DNA of 48,951 nt from Chloroflexota bacterium (GTDB lineage Bacteria > Chloroflexota > Ktedonobacteria > Ktedonobacterales > Ktedonobacteraceae): assembly GCA_902810755.1 (NCBI GenBank), contig CADDYT010000036.1:1-48951 (forward strand), read 5' to 3'. The notes under the pieces are model-generated. The model was given only the letters and a program-made list of their open reading frames with translations. It did no database searches and had not been told where the DNA came from. Positions 40,357-48,692 of the stretch are shown one piece after another. The translations under genes were made by a program, and so were the position numbers. Position 1 is the stretch's first letter; each line of letters begins with the position of its first letter.

Positions 40357-41814
40357 GTGAGTAGTTACGACGATCCACGCTGGTATGAACAGCCTGAACA
40401 ACAGCAGATAGATGCATCATCTCAACAGCAATCGCAGTCCCCACCCTCAACGCATGATGATTTTAGCCCGTTTGCCCCGCCGACAGTGACGAGCCAGTTG
40501 CAGCAGGCCGCACCGGGGACAAACTCCAATCATCACTGGTACCGACCCCACCCCGGCACTGATCGGGAGCGGCGCCCTCTGCTCAGTTTCTGGCAGTTCG
40601 TAATGGTTGCTCTGCTGGTCATCCTGGCCTTTTTTGGCGGCTGGTTCAGCCACCAGACCTTTGCAGGCACGTTTGTGCCGAGCAGCCAGTCACAGAAATA
40701 CCAGGGCATTTTTGACCAGGCATGGCAGGATGTCGACCAGCATTATGTAGATCGCAAAGCTATCAACTACAAGCAAATGTCATACAGTGCCATCCAGGCC
40801 ATGTTGCAGGTGCTGAACGACAAAGGCCATACCCGCTTCCTGACGCCGCAGGAGGTGCAGAGCGAGGATCAACAACTGAGCGGGCAACTTGTCGGCGTTG
40901 GCATCTCCTTACAGCAAGACCCGAATACGAAAGAGATTGTTATTATCTCCACCATTCCAAACGCACCGGCGCAAAAGGCGGGTATCAAGCCGGGCGATAT
41001 CATCACCGCCGTCAACGGCACCAACGTTGTCGGCAAGAGTCTCGACGAGGTAACATCGTTGATTCATGGCAATGCCGGTACCAGCGTCTCCATTACCGTG
41101 AAGCGCCCATCGACCGGGCAAACCCTGACCTTCAAGATGGTGCGCGCCCAGATCACCGTTCCCAATGTGTTGATGTACTACATCCCGCAGGATCACATCG
41201 TCGATATCCAGATTGTGCAGTTTGCCAGCGGCGTCTCGGTCGACCTGCGCCACGATCTCGACCAGGCGAAAAAAGATGGGGCCAGCGCCATCGTGCTTGA
41301 CCTGCGCGACAATCCTGGCGGCTACCTGAGCGAGGCCGTCGGCACTGCCAGCCTCTTCATGTCAAGCGGCGTCGTTCTCATCGAGCAGGACAGCACGGGC
41401 GCGCAGACAAAAATCACCGTCACGGGCGATACCGACAACACCACCACGCCCATGGTGGTGCTGACCAACGGCAACACGGCCAGCGCGGCGGAGATCGTCA
41501 CAGCCGCCCTGGAAGATAACCACCGGGCAACGGTCATTGGCACAAAGACCTTCGGCACCGGCACCGTGCTGGAAGAGTTCCCGCTTGCCGACGGCTCCGC
41601 CATTCTGCTCGGTACTCAGGAATGGCTCACGCCCGACGGCCAGTTTATCCGCGACCAGGGTGTCCCGCCCAACATCGAAGTGCAACTCAACCCGAAGGCC
41701 AACCCGCTTACACCAGATATTGAGCAAGAGTCTCACATGACGGAGCAACAGATTCTGAAGAGTGGCGATAACCAGCTGGTGGCGGCTATTCACTACCTGG
41801 AACAACATCGTTAA
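40357..41814 (+). CDS. S41-family (C-terminal processing peptidase-like) membrane protein with PDZ domain
   Basis: A 485-residue protein. Residues 1-75 are a Gln/Pro/Ser-rich cytoplasmic head, 80-97 a transmembrane helix (FVMVALLVILAFFGGW), then an extracellular S41 protein with a PDZ domain at about 175-250 (GIKPGDIITAVNG) and the tail-protease core from 280. The nucleophile is expected at Ser376 in NGNTASAAE. The catalytic Lys lies 25 residues further in CtpA/CtpB, within FGKGxVQ; here that place reads TFGTGTVL, so Lys is Thr401 and Gln is Leu405. Lys397 nearby may substitute. It may be inactive or use another mechanism. The GTG at 40357 has GGGAGG at 6 nt; the upstream in-frame part crosses the infC hairpin and is not coding. 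Confidence 0.85.
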   Translation: MSSYDDPRWYEQPEQQQIDASSQQQSQSPPSTHDDFSPFAPPTVTSQLQQAAPGTNSNHHWYRPHPGTDRERRPLLSFWQFVMVALLVILAFFGGWFSHQTFAGTFVPSSQSQKYQGIFDQAWQDVDQHYVDRKAINYKQMSYSAIQAMLQVLNDKGHTRFLTPQEVQSEDQQLSGQLVGVGISLQQDPNTKEIVIISTIPNAPAQKAGIKPGDIITAVNGTNVVGKSLDEVTSLIHGNAGTSVSITVKRPSTGQTLTFKMVRAQITVPNVLMYYIPQDHIVDIQIVQFASGVSVDLRHDLDQAKKDGASAIVLDLRDNPGGYLSEAVGTASLFMSSGVVLIEQDSTGAQTKITVTGDTDNTTTPMVVLTNGNTASAAEIVTAALEDNHRATVIGTKTFGTGTVLEEFPLADGSAILLGTQEWLTPDGQFIRDQGVPPNIEVQLNPKANPLTPDIEQESHMTEQQILKSGDNQLVAAIHYLEQHR

Positions 41815-41825
41815 AGGATAGAAAA

Positions 41826-41865
41826 GCAGAACAGCAGTGGCATCTCTTTGCCACTGCTGTTCTGC
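41826..41865. terminator. 17-bp perfect hairpin between convergent genes
   Basis: Arms 41826-41842 (GCAGAACAGCAGTGGCA) and 41849-41865 with a 6-nt loop, 12 nt after the S41 gene stop. It also faces the 3' end of the convergent csbD-like gene. Confidence 0.75.
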
Positions 41866-41920
41866 AAAGTGCGGATGGCGCTCGCGCCTTCGAGTAGATT
41901 CGCAGGCCGAGGCGAAAAGC

Positions 41921-42211
41921 TTACTGATTGTTCGGGTTATTGGGGTCGATGGCCTGGCCGAGTTTATCCTCAACCTTGCCACCTGCTTGCTGCACCTTTC
42001 CCTCAGCCTCTTTGGCCTTGCCTTTCATCTCCATCGACTCATTGTTGGTCAGATTGCCGACGCCGCTCTGAACTTTGCCTGCAACTTCTTTCGCCTTCCC
42101 TTTCACCTGGTTTTCCAGCCCCTGCCCCTGCAGGTTCTGGCCCGTGTTCGGCGTCTGATCCTGCTCAGTCGCGTACTGATCGCCCTCGCTCGTATACTGT
42201 TCGTCAGCCAT
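41921..42211 (-). CDS. CsbD-family stress protein
   Basis: A 96-residue, highly hydrophilic protein. The two repeats VKGKAKEVAGKVQ and MKGKAKEAEGKVQ are the CsbD pattern, after the sigma-B-dependent stress protein of Bacillus. Family members are often induced by general stress, with no known enzyme function. The N-terminal 35 residues are Gln/Asp/Thr-rich. The ATG at 42211 follows GGGAGA at 9 nt. It lies alone between two long hairpins. Confidence 0.88.
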   Translation of the reverse strand: MADEQYTSEGDQYATEQDQTPNTGQNLQGQGLENQVKGKAKEVAGKVQSGVGNLTNNESMEMKGKAKEAEGKVQQAGGKVEDKLGQAIDPNNPNNQ

Positions 42212-42356
42212 GAGTTGTGTTCTCCCTGTCTAGTTCACTTTCTATATGACCATGTGCGCTCTTCCTGATTATCAAATCAACAGCCAGAAAGTGCGCAACT
42301 ACTACGGACACGATTGAGAAGCCGAAGTGGGGACAGGCAGATAATGAGAACTTTCC

Positions 42357-42444
42357 CATGTCATGCTGAGCAGCAGCGAAGCATCCGGGCCACGAGGTTG
42401 CCTCAACGGGCCTCAGAAGCTTCGCTACTGCTCAGCATGACATG
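42357..42444. repeat. Dispersed palindrome, CATGTCATGCTGAGC family, copy 2
   Basis: Arms 42357-42382 and 42419-42444 match over 26 bp with one mismatch. The arm begins CATGTCATGCTGAGCAGC and ends GCGAAGC, the same word as at 32931-33012. It is 3 nt from the stop of pepF on one side and upstream of csbD on the other. Confidence 0.85.
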
Positions 42445-42447
42445 AAA

Positions 42448-44265
42448 TTAGCTTCCCTGGTGGGGTTCGTTCAGCAACTGCTCCATCTGTGAAAGATGGG
42501 ACTCGAAGAGTTGCAGGGCCTGGCGCACCGGCTCCGGCGAGGTCATATCGACACCGGCCTTCTTGAGCAGTTCGATGCTGTAATCGGACGAGCCGGAACT
42601 GAGAAACTTCAGGTAGCGATTGACGGCTGGCTGGCCTTCGTGCAGGATTTGCTGCGAAAGGGCCGAAGCGGCAGAGATGCCCGTCGCGTACTGATAGACA
42701 TAGAAGCTACTGTAGAAGTGGGGGATGCGCGCCCATTCGATGTCGATCAGTTCGTCGATGAAGGCGACGCCGCCATAGTATTTCTCGTTGAGCGAGCGAT
42801 AGAGCGCGCTGAGCGAATCTGCCGTCAGCGGCTCGCCCCGCTCGGCCCTGGCGTGAATCTGCTGCTCGAATTCAGCGAACATGGTCTGGCGGAAGAGCGT
42901 GCCACGGAAACCTTCCAGCGAGTGATTGAGAACGGCCAGCTTGAAGGCGCGATCCCTGCTCGTCTTGAGCAGGTAGTCGGTGAGTAGCGCCTCGTTGAGC
43001 GTGGATGCGACCTCGGCCACGAAGATGGTGTAGTCGCCATACTGGAAGGGCTGGTTACTGCGCGTGTAGAGCGAGTGCATGGAGTGGCCCAGTTCGTGCG
43101 CCAGCGTGAACATGCTGTCGCGGTCATTCTGGAAGTTCAACAGGATGAAGGGGAAGGTGCCATAGGCCCCGCCGCTATAGGCGCCGCTGCGCTTATTGGG
43201 CGTCTCGAAGACATCGATCCACCGCTGGTTGAAGCCCTGCATGAGATGATGGATATAGTCCTCGCCCAGTGGCGCGAGCGCCTTCGCGATGATATCCTGC
43301 GCCTGCTCGTAGCTGATCTCCTCTTTCTTCTCCTCGACAATCGGCACGTAAAGGTCATACATGTGCAGTTCATCGAGTTGCAGCACGCGCTTGCGCAGCT
43401 TCAGATAGCGATCCAGCAGGGGGATATGTTTGCTGACCGCCTCGACCAGATTGAAGTAGACGCTGGTAGGAATATTGTAACGCGCCAGCGCGTGTTCCAG
43501 ACAGGTCGGGTAGTTGCTCTGTCGCGAATAGAACATATCAACCTTGACCTGCGTGGCAAGGGTGGTAGCGAGCGTGTTGCGCTGTTTAAGGAAGGTGCCG
43601 TGCAAGCCCTCAAAGGCGGCTTTGCGCACGGTACGGTCGTGGCTGCGAATGAAGACAAGATAGTTGCCATGCGTCAACTGCACCTGCTGGCCCTGCTCAT
43701 TGGTGATGGTCGGCAGTTGCAGGTCGGCATTGTTAATCATGCCAAAGGTCGCGCCGGGTCCGCTGGCCATTTCTCCGGCGGCGGAGAGGACGGCCTCGAC
43801 TTCGGCGGAACGCACATGCCCGCGCTTGCGGTTCAGATCATCGAACTGTTGCCGGTAGAGTTCCAGGCCAGGGGTCTGCTGGATAAACTGCTCAAGCTCG
43901 GACTCAGGCAGCGCGAGAATTTCCGGCTCGATGTAGGAAGCGACCGTAGACGCCTGAACATAGAGCTGCATGGCGCGGTCGAACATCGCCTGATAAGTGC
44001 CGTTGGCGGTATTCTCATCTTTGCGCATGGAGGCATAGACAAAGAGGCGGTCAATGCGCTCAAACAGATGGTCGCGCTTCTGCAAGACGTTCAAAAGCGC
44101 CTGCCCGCTCTGCGAGAGCGTTCCCTGAAGGTTTTCCAGTCCGGGCAACAGCTGTTGTAGCTCCCTGTATTCGCGTTCCCAATCCTCATTGGTCGCAAAG
44201 ATACTTTCCAGGTTCCAGGTATATTTTGTCTCAATATCCTGTCGGTTTTTTACGGTTGTTTGCAT
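42448..44265 (-). CDS. pepF: Oligoendopeptidase F
   Basis: A zinc metallopeptidase (M3 family) cutting short peptides in the cytoplasm. The HExxH motif is LAHELGHSMHS near residue 390, with the third ligand Glu in VAEVASTLNEALL 25 residues later. The N-terminal half is the helical domain usual for the family, starting NRQDIETKYTWNLESIF; the length, 605 residues, is normal for PepF. The ATG at 44265 has AAGGAG at 6 nt. It is followed by a repeat at 42357. No signal peptide. Confidence 0.95.
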   Translation of the reverse strand: MQTTVKNRQDIETKYTWNLESIFATNEDWEREYRELQQLLPGLENLQGTLSQSGQALLNVLQKRDHLFERIDRLFVYASMRKDENTANGTYQAMFDRAMQLYVQASTVASYIEPEILALPESELEQFIQQTPGLELYRQQFDDLNRKRGHVRSAEVEAVLSAAGEMASGPGATFGMINNADLQLPTITNEQGQQVQLTHGNYLVFIRSHDRTVRKAAFEGLHGTFLKQRNTLATTLATQVKVDMFYSRQSNYPTCLEHALARYNIPTSVYFNLVEAVSKHIPLLDRYLKLRKRVLQLDELHMYDLYVPIVEEKKEEISYEQAQDIIAKALAPLGEDYIHHLMQGFNQRWIDVFETPNKRSGAYSGGAYGTFPFILLNFQNDRDSMFTLAHELGHSMHSLYTRSNQPFQYGDYTIFVAEVASTLNEALLTDYLLKTSRDRAFKLAVLNHSLEGFRGTLFRQTMFAEFEQQIHARAERGEPLTADSLSALYRSLNEKYYGGVAFIDELIDIEWARIPHFYSSFYVYQYATGISAASALSQQILHEGQPAVNRYLKFLSSGSSDYSIELLKKAGVDMTSPEPVRQALQLFESHLSQMEQLLNEPHQGS

Positions 44266-44349
44266 ACAGACTCCTTACATACCAGAATGTTGCTGGCGAG
44301 AATTTCTCTGGGAATATTGTAGCACTCGTTTCTGCAATATCGAAACCCC

Positions 44350-44417
44350 TGTAAGCGCCGATTGATCGAGCGCACCACCAGTTCATTGGCGGTACGCTCG
44401 ATCAATCGGCGCCTACA
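44350..44417. terminator. 27-bp near-perfect inverted repeat
   Basis: TGTAAGCGCCGATTGATCGA and on (44350-44376) pairs with 44391-44417, two mismatches in 27; the central 18 bp are perfect. It follows the glycosyltransferase stop (44439, minus strand) and lies before pepF, so it likely ends the former and is upstream of the latter. Confidence 0.75.
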
Positions 44418-44438
44418 ATACGACGGAAGAGGCGTTCG

Positions 44439-45404
44439 TCACTCCTCATCGAATTCGCTGAGCAGGTCGTCGCGGTTGCCCCATTTTTCCAGGAAGCGGT
44501 AGAAGTTGCGTTTCTTCAGGCGCGTGCGCTCGGCGTCGGAGAAGCGCGCTTCCCGCAGCGAGGTGTGGCAGGCAAGGGGCAGGTCGGGGGTAACAACGTT
44601 GTGCGCGCCGCTATCCAGGGCTGCGAAGTTGAAGTCGATGTCCATGTAGAGCGGGTAGCGGTAGCGTTCGTCGAAGAGGCCCGCGCGCCTGAGCAGGCTG
44701 CGGCGAAAGGCCATACAGGTCTGGTCAACAGCCTCTACATCCAGTTTCTCGCTCTCGTTGAAGTGGCGCAGGTTGCTGGTATGTAGCCCGTGCAGGCCGG
44801 TCACGCCGACGGAGCGATCGGCCAGCGTTCGCGCCAGGGGAGTGAAGATGTCGCCGGTAAGTTCGGCGCTGCTGTCCAGCACGAGGATATAGGTGCCGCG
44901 ACTGCGTTTGAGGCCGAGATTGCGCGCTGCGGCCTCGCCCATAATGCGCGTAGGGCGAATGTAGTGGACACGGCGGTCGCGCTGGCGCAGCGTCTCAGCC
45001 CAGATGCTGAACTCATCCTGCGAGGCGTTGTCCACCAGCACAAGTTCGATATCGTGATCTCCGGCGAAACGCAGCACGCTTTCGACGCAGCGCCGCGTCT
45101 CCTCGAAGGTATTTTGCGCGAGTATATTGACGGAGAACTGGCAGGTATCAGTCTCGTTGAGCAGCGAGGGCATCTGGTCGACCATGCGATAGACGTTGCC
45201 GTCCACCTCGACGCCGGGGAGAATGATCAGATGCGCTCCGTGGGGATTGTCTTTAATTGCATAACCGGCCTCCTCTATCTGTTTTTTCAACGCATCGGCG
45301 CGAGCATACTGCCCGCGACGGCGCAGGATGTCCCGCTCGTGAGAAAGGGCGAGTATTTCGGCGGGAATGCCTTGACGATATGGCTTTGTAGTCATACGTG
45401 TCAT
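44439..45404 (-). CDS. Glycosyltransferase family 2 with CysS-like N-terminal segment
   Basis: A 321-residue protein in two parts. Residues about 14-62 (ALSHERDILRRRGQYARADA, then LKKQIEEAGYAIKDNPHG) resemble the tail of cysteinyl-tRNA synthetase, where a helical ARADxLKxxL unit is followed by a GYxIxD turn. From about 92 is a GT2-type catalytic domain: VNILAQNTFEETRRCVESVL, LVDNASQDE, EAAARNLG, a DSS in place of DxD, and the YMDIDFNF segment near 250. It would transfer a sugar from a nucleotide donor to a glycan or protein. No other glycan genes are adjacent. Start is likely ATG 45404 (AAAGGA at 6 nt). Confidence 0.8.
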   Translation of the reverse strand: MTRMTTKPYRQGIPAEILALSHERDILRRRGQYARADALKKQIEEAGYAIKDNPHGAHLIILPGVEVDGNVYRMVDQMPSLLNETDTCQFSVNILAQNTFEETRRCVESVLRFAGDHDIELVLVDNASQDEFSIWAETLRQRDRRVHYIRPTRIMGEAAARNLGLKRSRGTYILVLDSSAELTGDIFTPLARTLADRSVGVTGLHGLHTSNLRHFNESEKLDVEAVDQTCMAFRRSLLRRAGLFDERYRYPLYMDIDFNFAALDSGAHNVVTPDLPLACHTSLREARFSDAERTRLKKRNFYRFLEKWGNRDDLLSEFDEE

Positions 45405-45448
45405 CCTTCATCCTTTTCTATCCGGTTTCTTTCTCTACAGGTACTACG

Positions 45449-47122
45449 CTACCAGCCGAGTGCGAGGCCATCACATCGCGGGTCGGCAGCGCCTTCAAAC
45501 ACATGGGTCTGTGGATTGATGGCGATGGCTTGAGCGTGACCCATGCCGTCTTCCCAGGGGCCATCAACGCGAACGCGATGGCCGAGCAGGTCAAGGGCCA
45601 GAGCGGTGCCGCCTGGGAAGCGCCGCTCCAGGATGACCATCTCCGAGATCAGTTGCTCATACTGCTCGTCCAGGGTACGTTGCCCGTGAATTTCCCCCTG
45701 TCGGGGATTGCGGGTCTCGAAACGGCCACTGCGCCAGCGAGGGGCCGTGACCGCCTGCTGGACGTCGAGGCCGAAATCTATAATGTCAGTCACTAATTGC
45801 ACGTGTGTCTGCGGCTGTCCGTCGCCGCCCATCGCGCCAAGTACGACGTATGGCGCGCCGTCGCGCAGCACCATCGCCGGGGTCAGCGTGTGCATCGTGC
45901 GCTTGTGCGGCTGCAGGTAATTGACATGGCGCGGGTCCAGCGAGAAATAGGAGCCGCGATTGTGCAGCAACATACCGGTTTCGCCCCCGACGATGCCGCT
46001 GCCAAAGCCATTGTAGAGGCTCTGAATCAGCGAGACGACGTTGCCCTCGCGATCCGCCGTGCAGAGGTACATCGTATCGCCCTCTTTTTCCAGACCGGGG
46101 GCGAAACAGGGCGTGGCGCGATCCAGCCTGATGCGCGCCCGCTGCTGCGCGGCATAGCCCTTATCCAGCAGTCGCTCCACCGGCACATCGACAAAGGCCG
46201 GGTCGGAGACATAGCGGTCGCGGTCGGCAAAGGCCAGTTTCTTGGCTTCCAGCAGCACGTGTAGGGTCTCCGGCATCTGGTAGCCCATCGCCTTCAGATC
46301 GTAGCCCTCAATGATGTTGAGCATCTCCAGGGCGGCAATGCCCTGGGTGTTGGGCGGAAACTCGCACACATCATAGCCGCGATAATTCGTTGAAATCGGT
46401 TCCACCCAGTCGGAGTGGTGTTTTTGCAGGTCCTCCATCGCCAGCACGCCGCCGCACTGCTGCACGTAATCACAGGCGGCGCGCCCCAGTGGCCCGCGAT
46501 AGAAGGCGTCGCGGCCCTCGTGGGCCAGCATACGATAGCTGCGCGCCAGCTTCGGTTGCCGCAGCACCTCGCCGGGCTGTGGCGGGCGTCCATCCCTGAG
46601 AAAGACCTCTGAGCTACTCGACCATTGTTTCAACAACGGCTCCGCGTTTTTGAACCAGCCGCTCATCTTCGCGGTGACGGGCATGCCCTCTTCGGCATAA
46701 CCAATGGCGGGGGCAAACACCTGCTCGACGGGCAGGGAGCCAAAGCGTTCCAGCGCCTCAAACCAGCCATCTATCGCCCCCGGCACGTTGATCGACAGGG
46801 GGCCGCGGGCGGGAATCTGCCGCATCTTTTTTGCCGCGAACAGCTCTGGCGTCATGCCGCCGGGCGCGCGCCCACTGCCATTGAGGGCGTACAATCGCTG
46901 CGTCTTCGCGTGCCAGATGAGCATGAAGAGATCGCCGCCCGCCGAGCAGGTCGAGGGATAGACAACGGTCATCGTCAGATTGGCGGCAATGGCGGCATCA
47001 ATGGCGTTTCCGCCGGAAGTCAATATCTGCAAACCCGTTTGCGTCGCGAGGTAATTGGCGCAGGCAACCATGCCACGCGTGCCGAATGCAGGCTGTTCGG
47101 AGAACATGCGCGGAGACTCCAT
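45449..47122 (-). CDS. Gamma-glutamyltranspeptidase family protein
   Basis: An N-terminal nucleophile hydrolase that is made as a proenzyme and cleaves itself before a Thr. That Thr is in KEGDTMYLCTADREGNVVS (about residue 350). The large-subunit features ARGPLSINVPGAIDGW and GGNAIDAAIAANLT come earlier, and GAMGGDGQPQTHVQL late. It should hydrolyse gamma-glutamyl amide bonds, for example of glutathione or related thiols. Unlike many homologs it has no signal peptide, so it is cytoplasmic. The start is uncertain: ATG 47122 is chosen, with GGAG supporting ATG 47107 as well. The length, about 557, is usual. It is upstream of the glycosyltransferase on the same strand (44 nt gap). Confidence 0.9.
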   Translation of the reverse strand: MESPRMFSEQPAFGTRGMVACANYLATQTGLQILTSGGNAIDAAIAANLTMTVVYPSTCSAGGDLFMLIWHAKTQRLYALNGSGRAPGGMTPELFAAKKMRQIPARGPLSINVPGAIDGWFEALERFGSLPVEQVFAPAIGYAEEGMPVTAKMSGWFKNAEPLLKQWSSSSEVFLRDGRPPQPGEVLRQPKLARSYRMLAHEGRDAFYRGPLGRAACDYVQQCGGVLAMEDLQKHHSDWVEPISTNYRGYDVCEFPPNTQGIAALEMLNIIEGYDLKAMGYQMPETLHVLLEAKKLAFADRDRYVSDPAFVDVPVERLLDKGYAAQQRARIRLDRATPCFAPGLEKEGDTMYLCTADREGNVVSLIQSLYNGFGSGIVGGETGMLLHNRGSYFSLDPRHVNYLQPHKRTMHTLTPAMVLRDGAPYVVLGAMGGDGQPQTHVQLVTDIIDFGLDVQQAVTAPRWRSGRFETRNPRQGEIHGQRTLDEQYEQLISEMVILERRFPGGTALALDLLGHRVRVDGPWEDGMGHAQAIAINPQTHVFEGAADPRCDGLALGW

Positions 47123-47322
47123 TTCATTGTCTAGCAGCACCAACAATTCTGACTTCTATTATATCATATCCTGCATCCCCACCGTTTCATGGCGTGATTG
47201 CTCTGTGTTGCTGGAGTGGCCCGCTGTGATTGCTCTGTGAGGTCAATAGACGATACTCTTTCAAAAGAGATATTTTTTCTGGAAAAGGAATTTCCACGTA
47301 TTTACGAAAGTGAGCAAATGTT

Positions 47323-48018
47323 ATGCCCCAGACTCCGCATGTTGAACAACATTTTACGGCTGGAGAAACCGTTCGTGATATCGTCATTGGCATGTCTGAT
47401 GGCCTGACCGTCCCCTTCGCTCTGGCAGCCGGGCTTTCCGGCGCCGTCAGTACCACCAGCATCATTGTCACCGCCGGTCTCGCGGAGATCGCTGCCGGCT
47501 CCATCGCTATGGGCCTGGGAGGGTATCTGGCAGCCAGAAGCGATGCCGAGCATTACGCCAGCGAACGGAAACGCGAGCAGCGCGAGATTAGCGAGAAAAC
47601 TGAAGCCGAGAAACAGGAGATCCGAGATATTTTTGCCTCCTACGGACTCACAGCAGAGGAGAGCAAGCCCATTGTCGAAGCCCTGAGCAAGCGTCCCAAC
47701 GCCTGGGTTGACTTCATGATGCGCTTTGAACTGGGCCTGGAGAAACCAGAACCCAGGCGGGCCTTCATCAGCGCCTTTACCATTGCGCTATCCTACATCG
47801 TCGGCGGTTTGATTCCTCTCAGTCCTTACATCCTGCTTCCGGTCGCCAGAACCGCGCTGCTCACGTCCGTTGTCGTGACCCTGCTTGCCCTGCTGGTGTT
47901 TGGCTACATCAAGGGGCGTTTCACGGGAACGAAGCCGCTGCGCAGCGGCTTGCAAACCGCTTTGATTGGCGGACTGGCTGCCGCAGCAGCTTTTCTCATC
48001 GCCAGCCTTATCGCCTGA
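47323..48018 (+). CDS. VIT1/CCC1-family iron/manganese transporter
   Basis: A 231-residue membrane protein. The first helix region VRDIVIGMSDGLTVPFALAAG and the GSIAMGLGGYLAARSD segment are hallmarks of the CCC1/VIT1 (DUF125) family, which exports Fe(II) or Mn(II) in exchange for protons. A hydrophilic loop of about 70 residues rich in Glu and Lys (metal-binding domain, about 82-145) separates helices 1-2 from the last three. No ribosome site stands out before the ATG at 47323. It ends 2 nt from the convergent HTH gene. Confidence 0.9.
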   Translation: MPQTPHVEQHFTAGETVRDIVIGMSDGLTVPFALAAGLSGAVSTTSIIVTAGLAEIAAGSIAMGLGGYLAARSDAEHYASERKREQREISEKTEAEKQEIRDIFASYGLTAEESKPIVEALSKRPNAWVDFMMRFELGLEKPEPRRAFISAFTIALSYIVGGLIPLSPYILLPVARTALLTSVVVTLLALLVFGYIKGRFTGTKPLRSGLQTALIGGLAAAAAFLIASLIA

Positions 48019-48020
48019 CA

Positions 48021-48284
48021 CTATGAATACTTGTCGCCTGTTTCGGCCACTCTCCTCAATTTCTTACGCGCTGGCGGAGGTTCTTCCGGCACATCCTCCA
48101 GCAACTCTGTAATGGGGACGCCCAGAGCTTTCGCTATCTTATCCAGCGTTTTCAGCGACGCATCATGCTGGGGATTATGCCAGATGGACTGCATCGTCTT
48201 CAAATTGATGTCTGCCGCCCTCTGCAAACGCGACATCGTAAAACCCCTGGCCTGTGCAACTTCCTTTACGCGCAAACGTCTCAT
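48021..48284 (-). CDS. Small XRE-type helix-turn-helix regulator
   Basis: An 87-residue DNA-binding protein from ATG 48284. It begins MRRLRVKEVAQARGFTMSRL, then AADINLKTMQSIWHNPQHDASLKTLDKIAKALGV, a clear Cro/C1-type helix-turn-helix. The end (about 62-87) is Pro/Lys/Arg-rich. GGTGGG is upstream of 48284; an in-frame start at 48320 is possible. It could regulate itself or the divergent gene at 48424; both proteins are small and DNA-binding-like. Confidence 0.8.
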   Translation of the reverse strand: MRRLRVKEVAQARGFTMSRLQRAADINLKTMQSIWHNPQHDASLKTLDKIAKALGVPITELLEDVPEEPPPARKKLRRVAETGDKYS

Positions 48285-48423
48285 GTGTTTCCCACCCTTC
48301 ACTCTGGTTTTTCCCATCATACTCTACTCAACTGCTTGACACAATCCCTTTATAATGGTATGTATTACAGAAACATTATCATACAGGTATCCTTCCCAGT
48401 GGTACACAAGGCAAATCAAAGAA

Positions 48424-48684
48424 ATGAAGAGGGAAATTGTCGTGCCATATATCAGTGAAGAGGGCAAAATCACTTTGCGCGATATCGAACGCAGGTACCG
48501 GCTCAGCACCTATGCCGTTGCCAGCATTGCCTTTGTCGAGGCCGGTGTCATCTATCACCTGGAACGGGGAGGCCCGTTGCCCGTAAAAGTGGTCGAGCGA
48601 ATCCTGCTCAGGCTTTCTGAAGTGACCGGTCAGGACTATTCAACGGAGACCGTTGGCGGCTACTGGATTGAGAAGGAGGAATAG
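48424..48684 (+). CDS. Small protein with possible helix-turn-helix
   Basis: An 86-residue protein, not recognised. ITLRDIERRYRLSTYAV (about 15-31) looks like the start of a helix-turn-helix, then come EAGVIYHLERGGPLPVKVVE and the C-terminal LSEVTGQDYSTETVGGYWI. The start is uncertain: ATG 48424 is taken, but GTG 48442, with GAGGG 7-8 nt upstream, also fits. It is divergent from the XRE regulator with only about 140 nt between. An AT-rich segment with TTGACA (48336-48341) and TATAAT (48351-48356) lies there, but only 9 nt apart. Confidence 0.5.
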   Translation: MKREIVVPYISEEGKITLRDIERRYRLSTYAVASIAFVEAGVIYHLERGGPLPVKVVERILLRLSEVTGQDYSTETVGGYWIEKEE

Positions 48685-48692
48685 GCCCCATA

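Noticed and set aside
43075..44160. 361-codon plus-strand frame opposite pepF
   Set aside because: Antisense shadow of the complete PepF frame.
48336..48356. TTGACA and TATAAT as one promoter
   Set aside because: The spacer is only 9 nt, too short for a sigma70 promoter.
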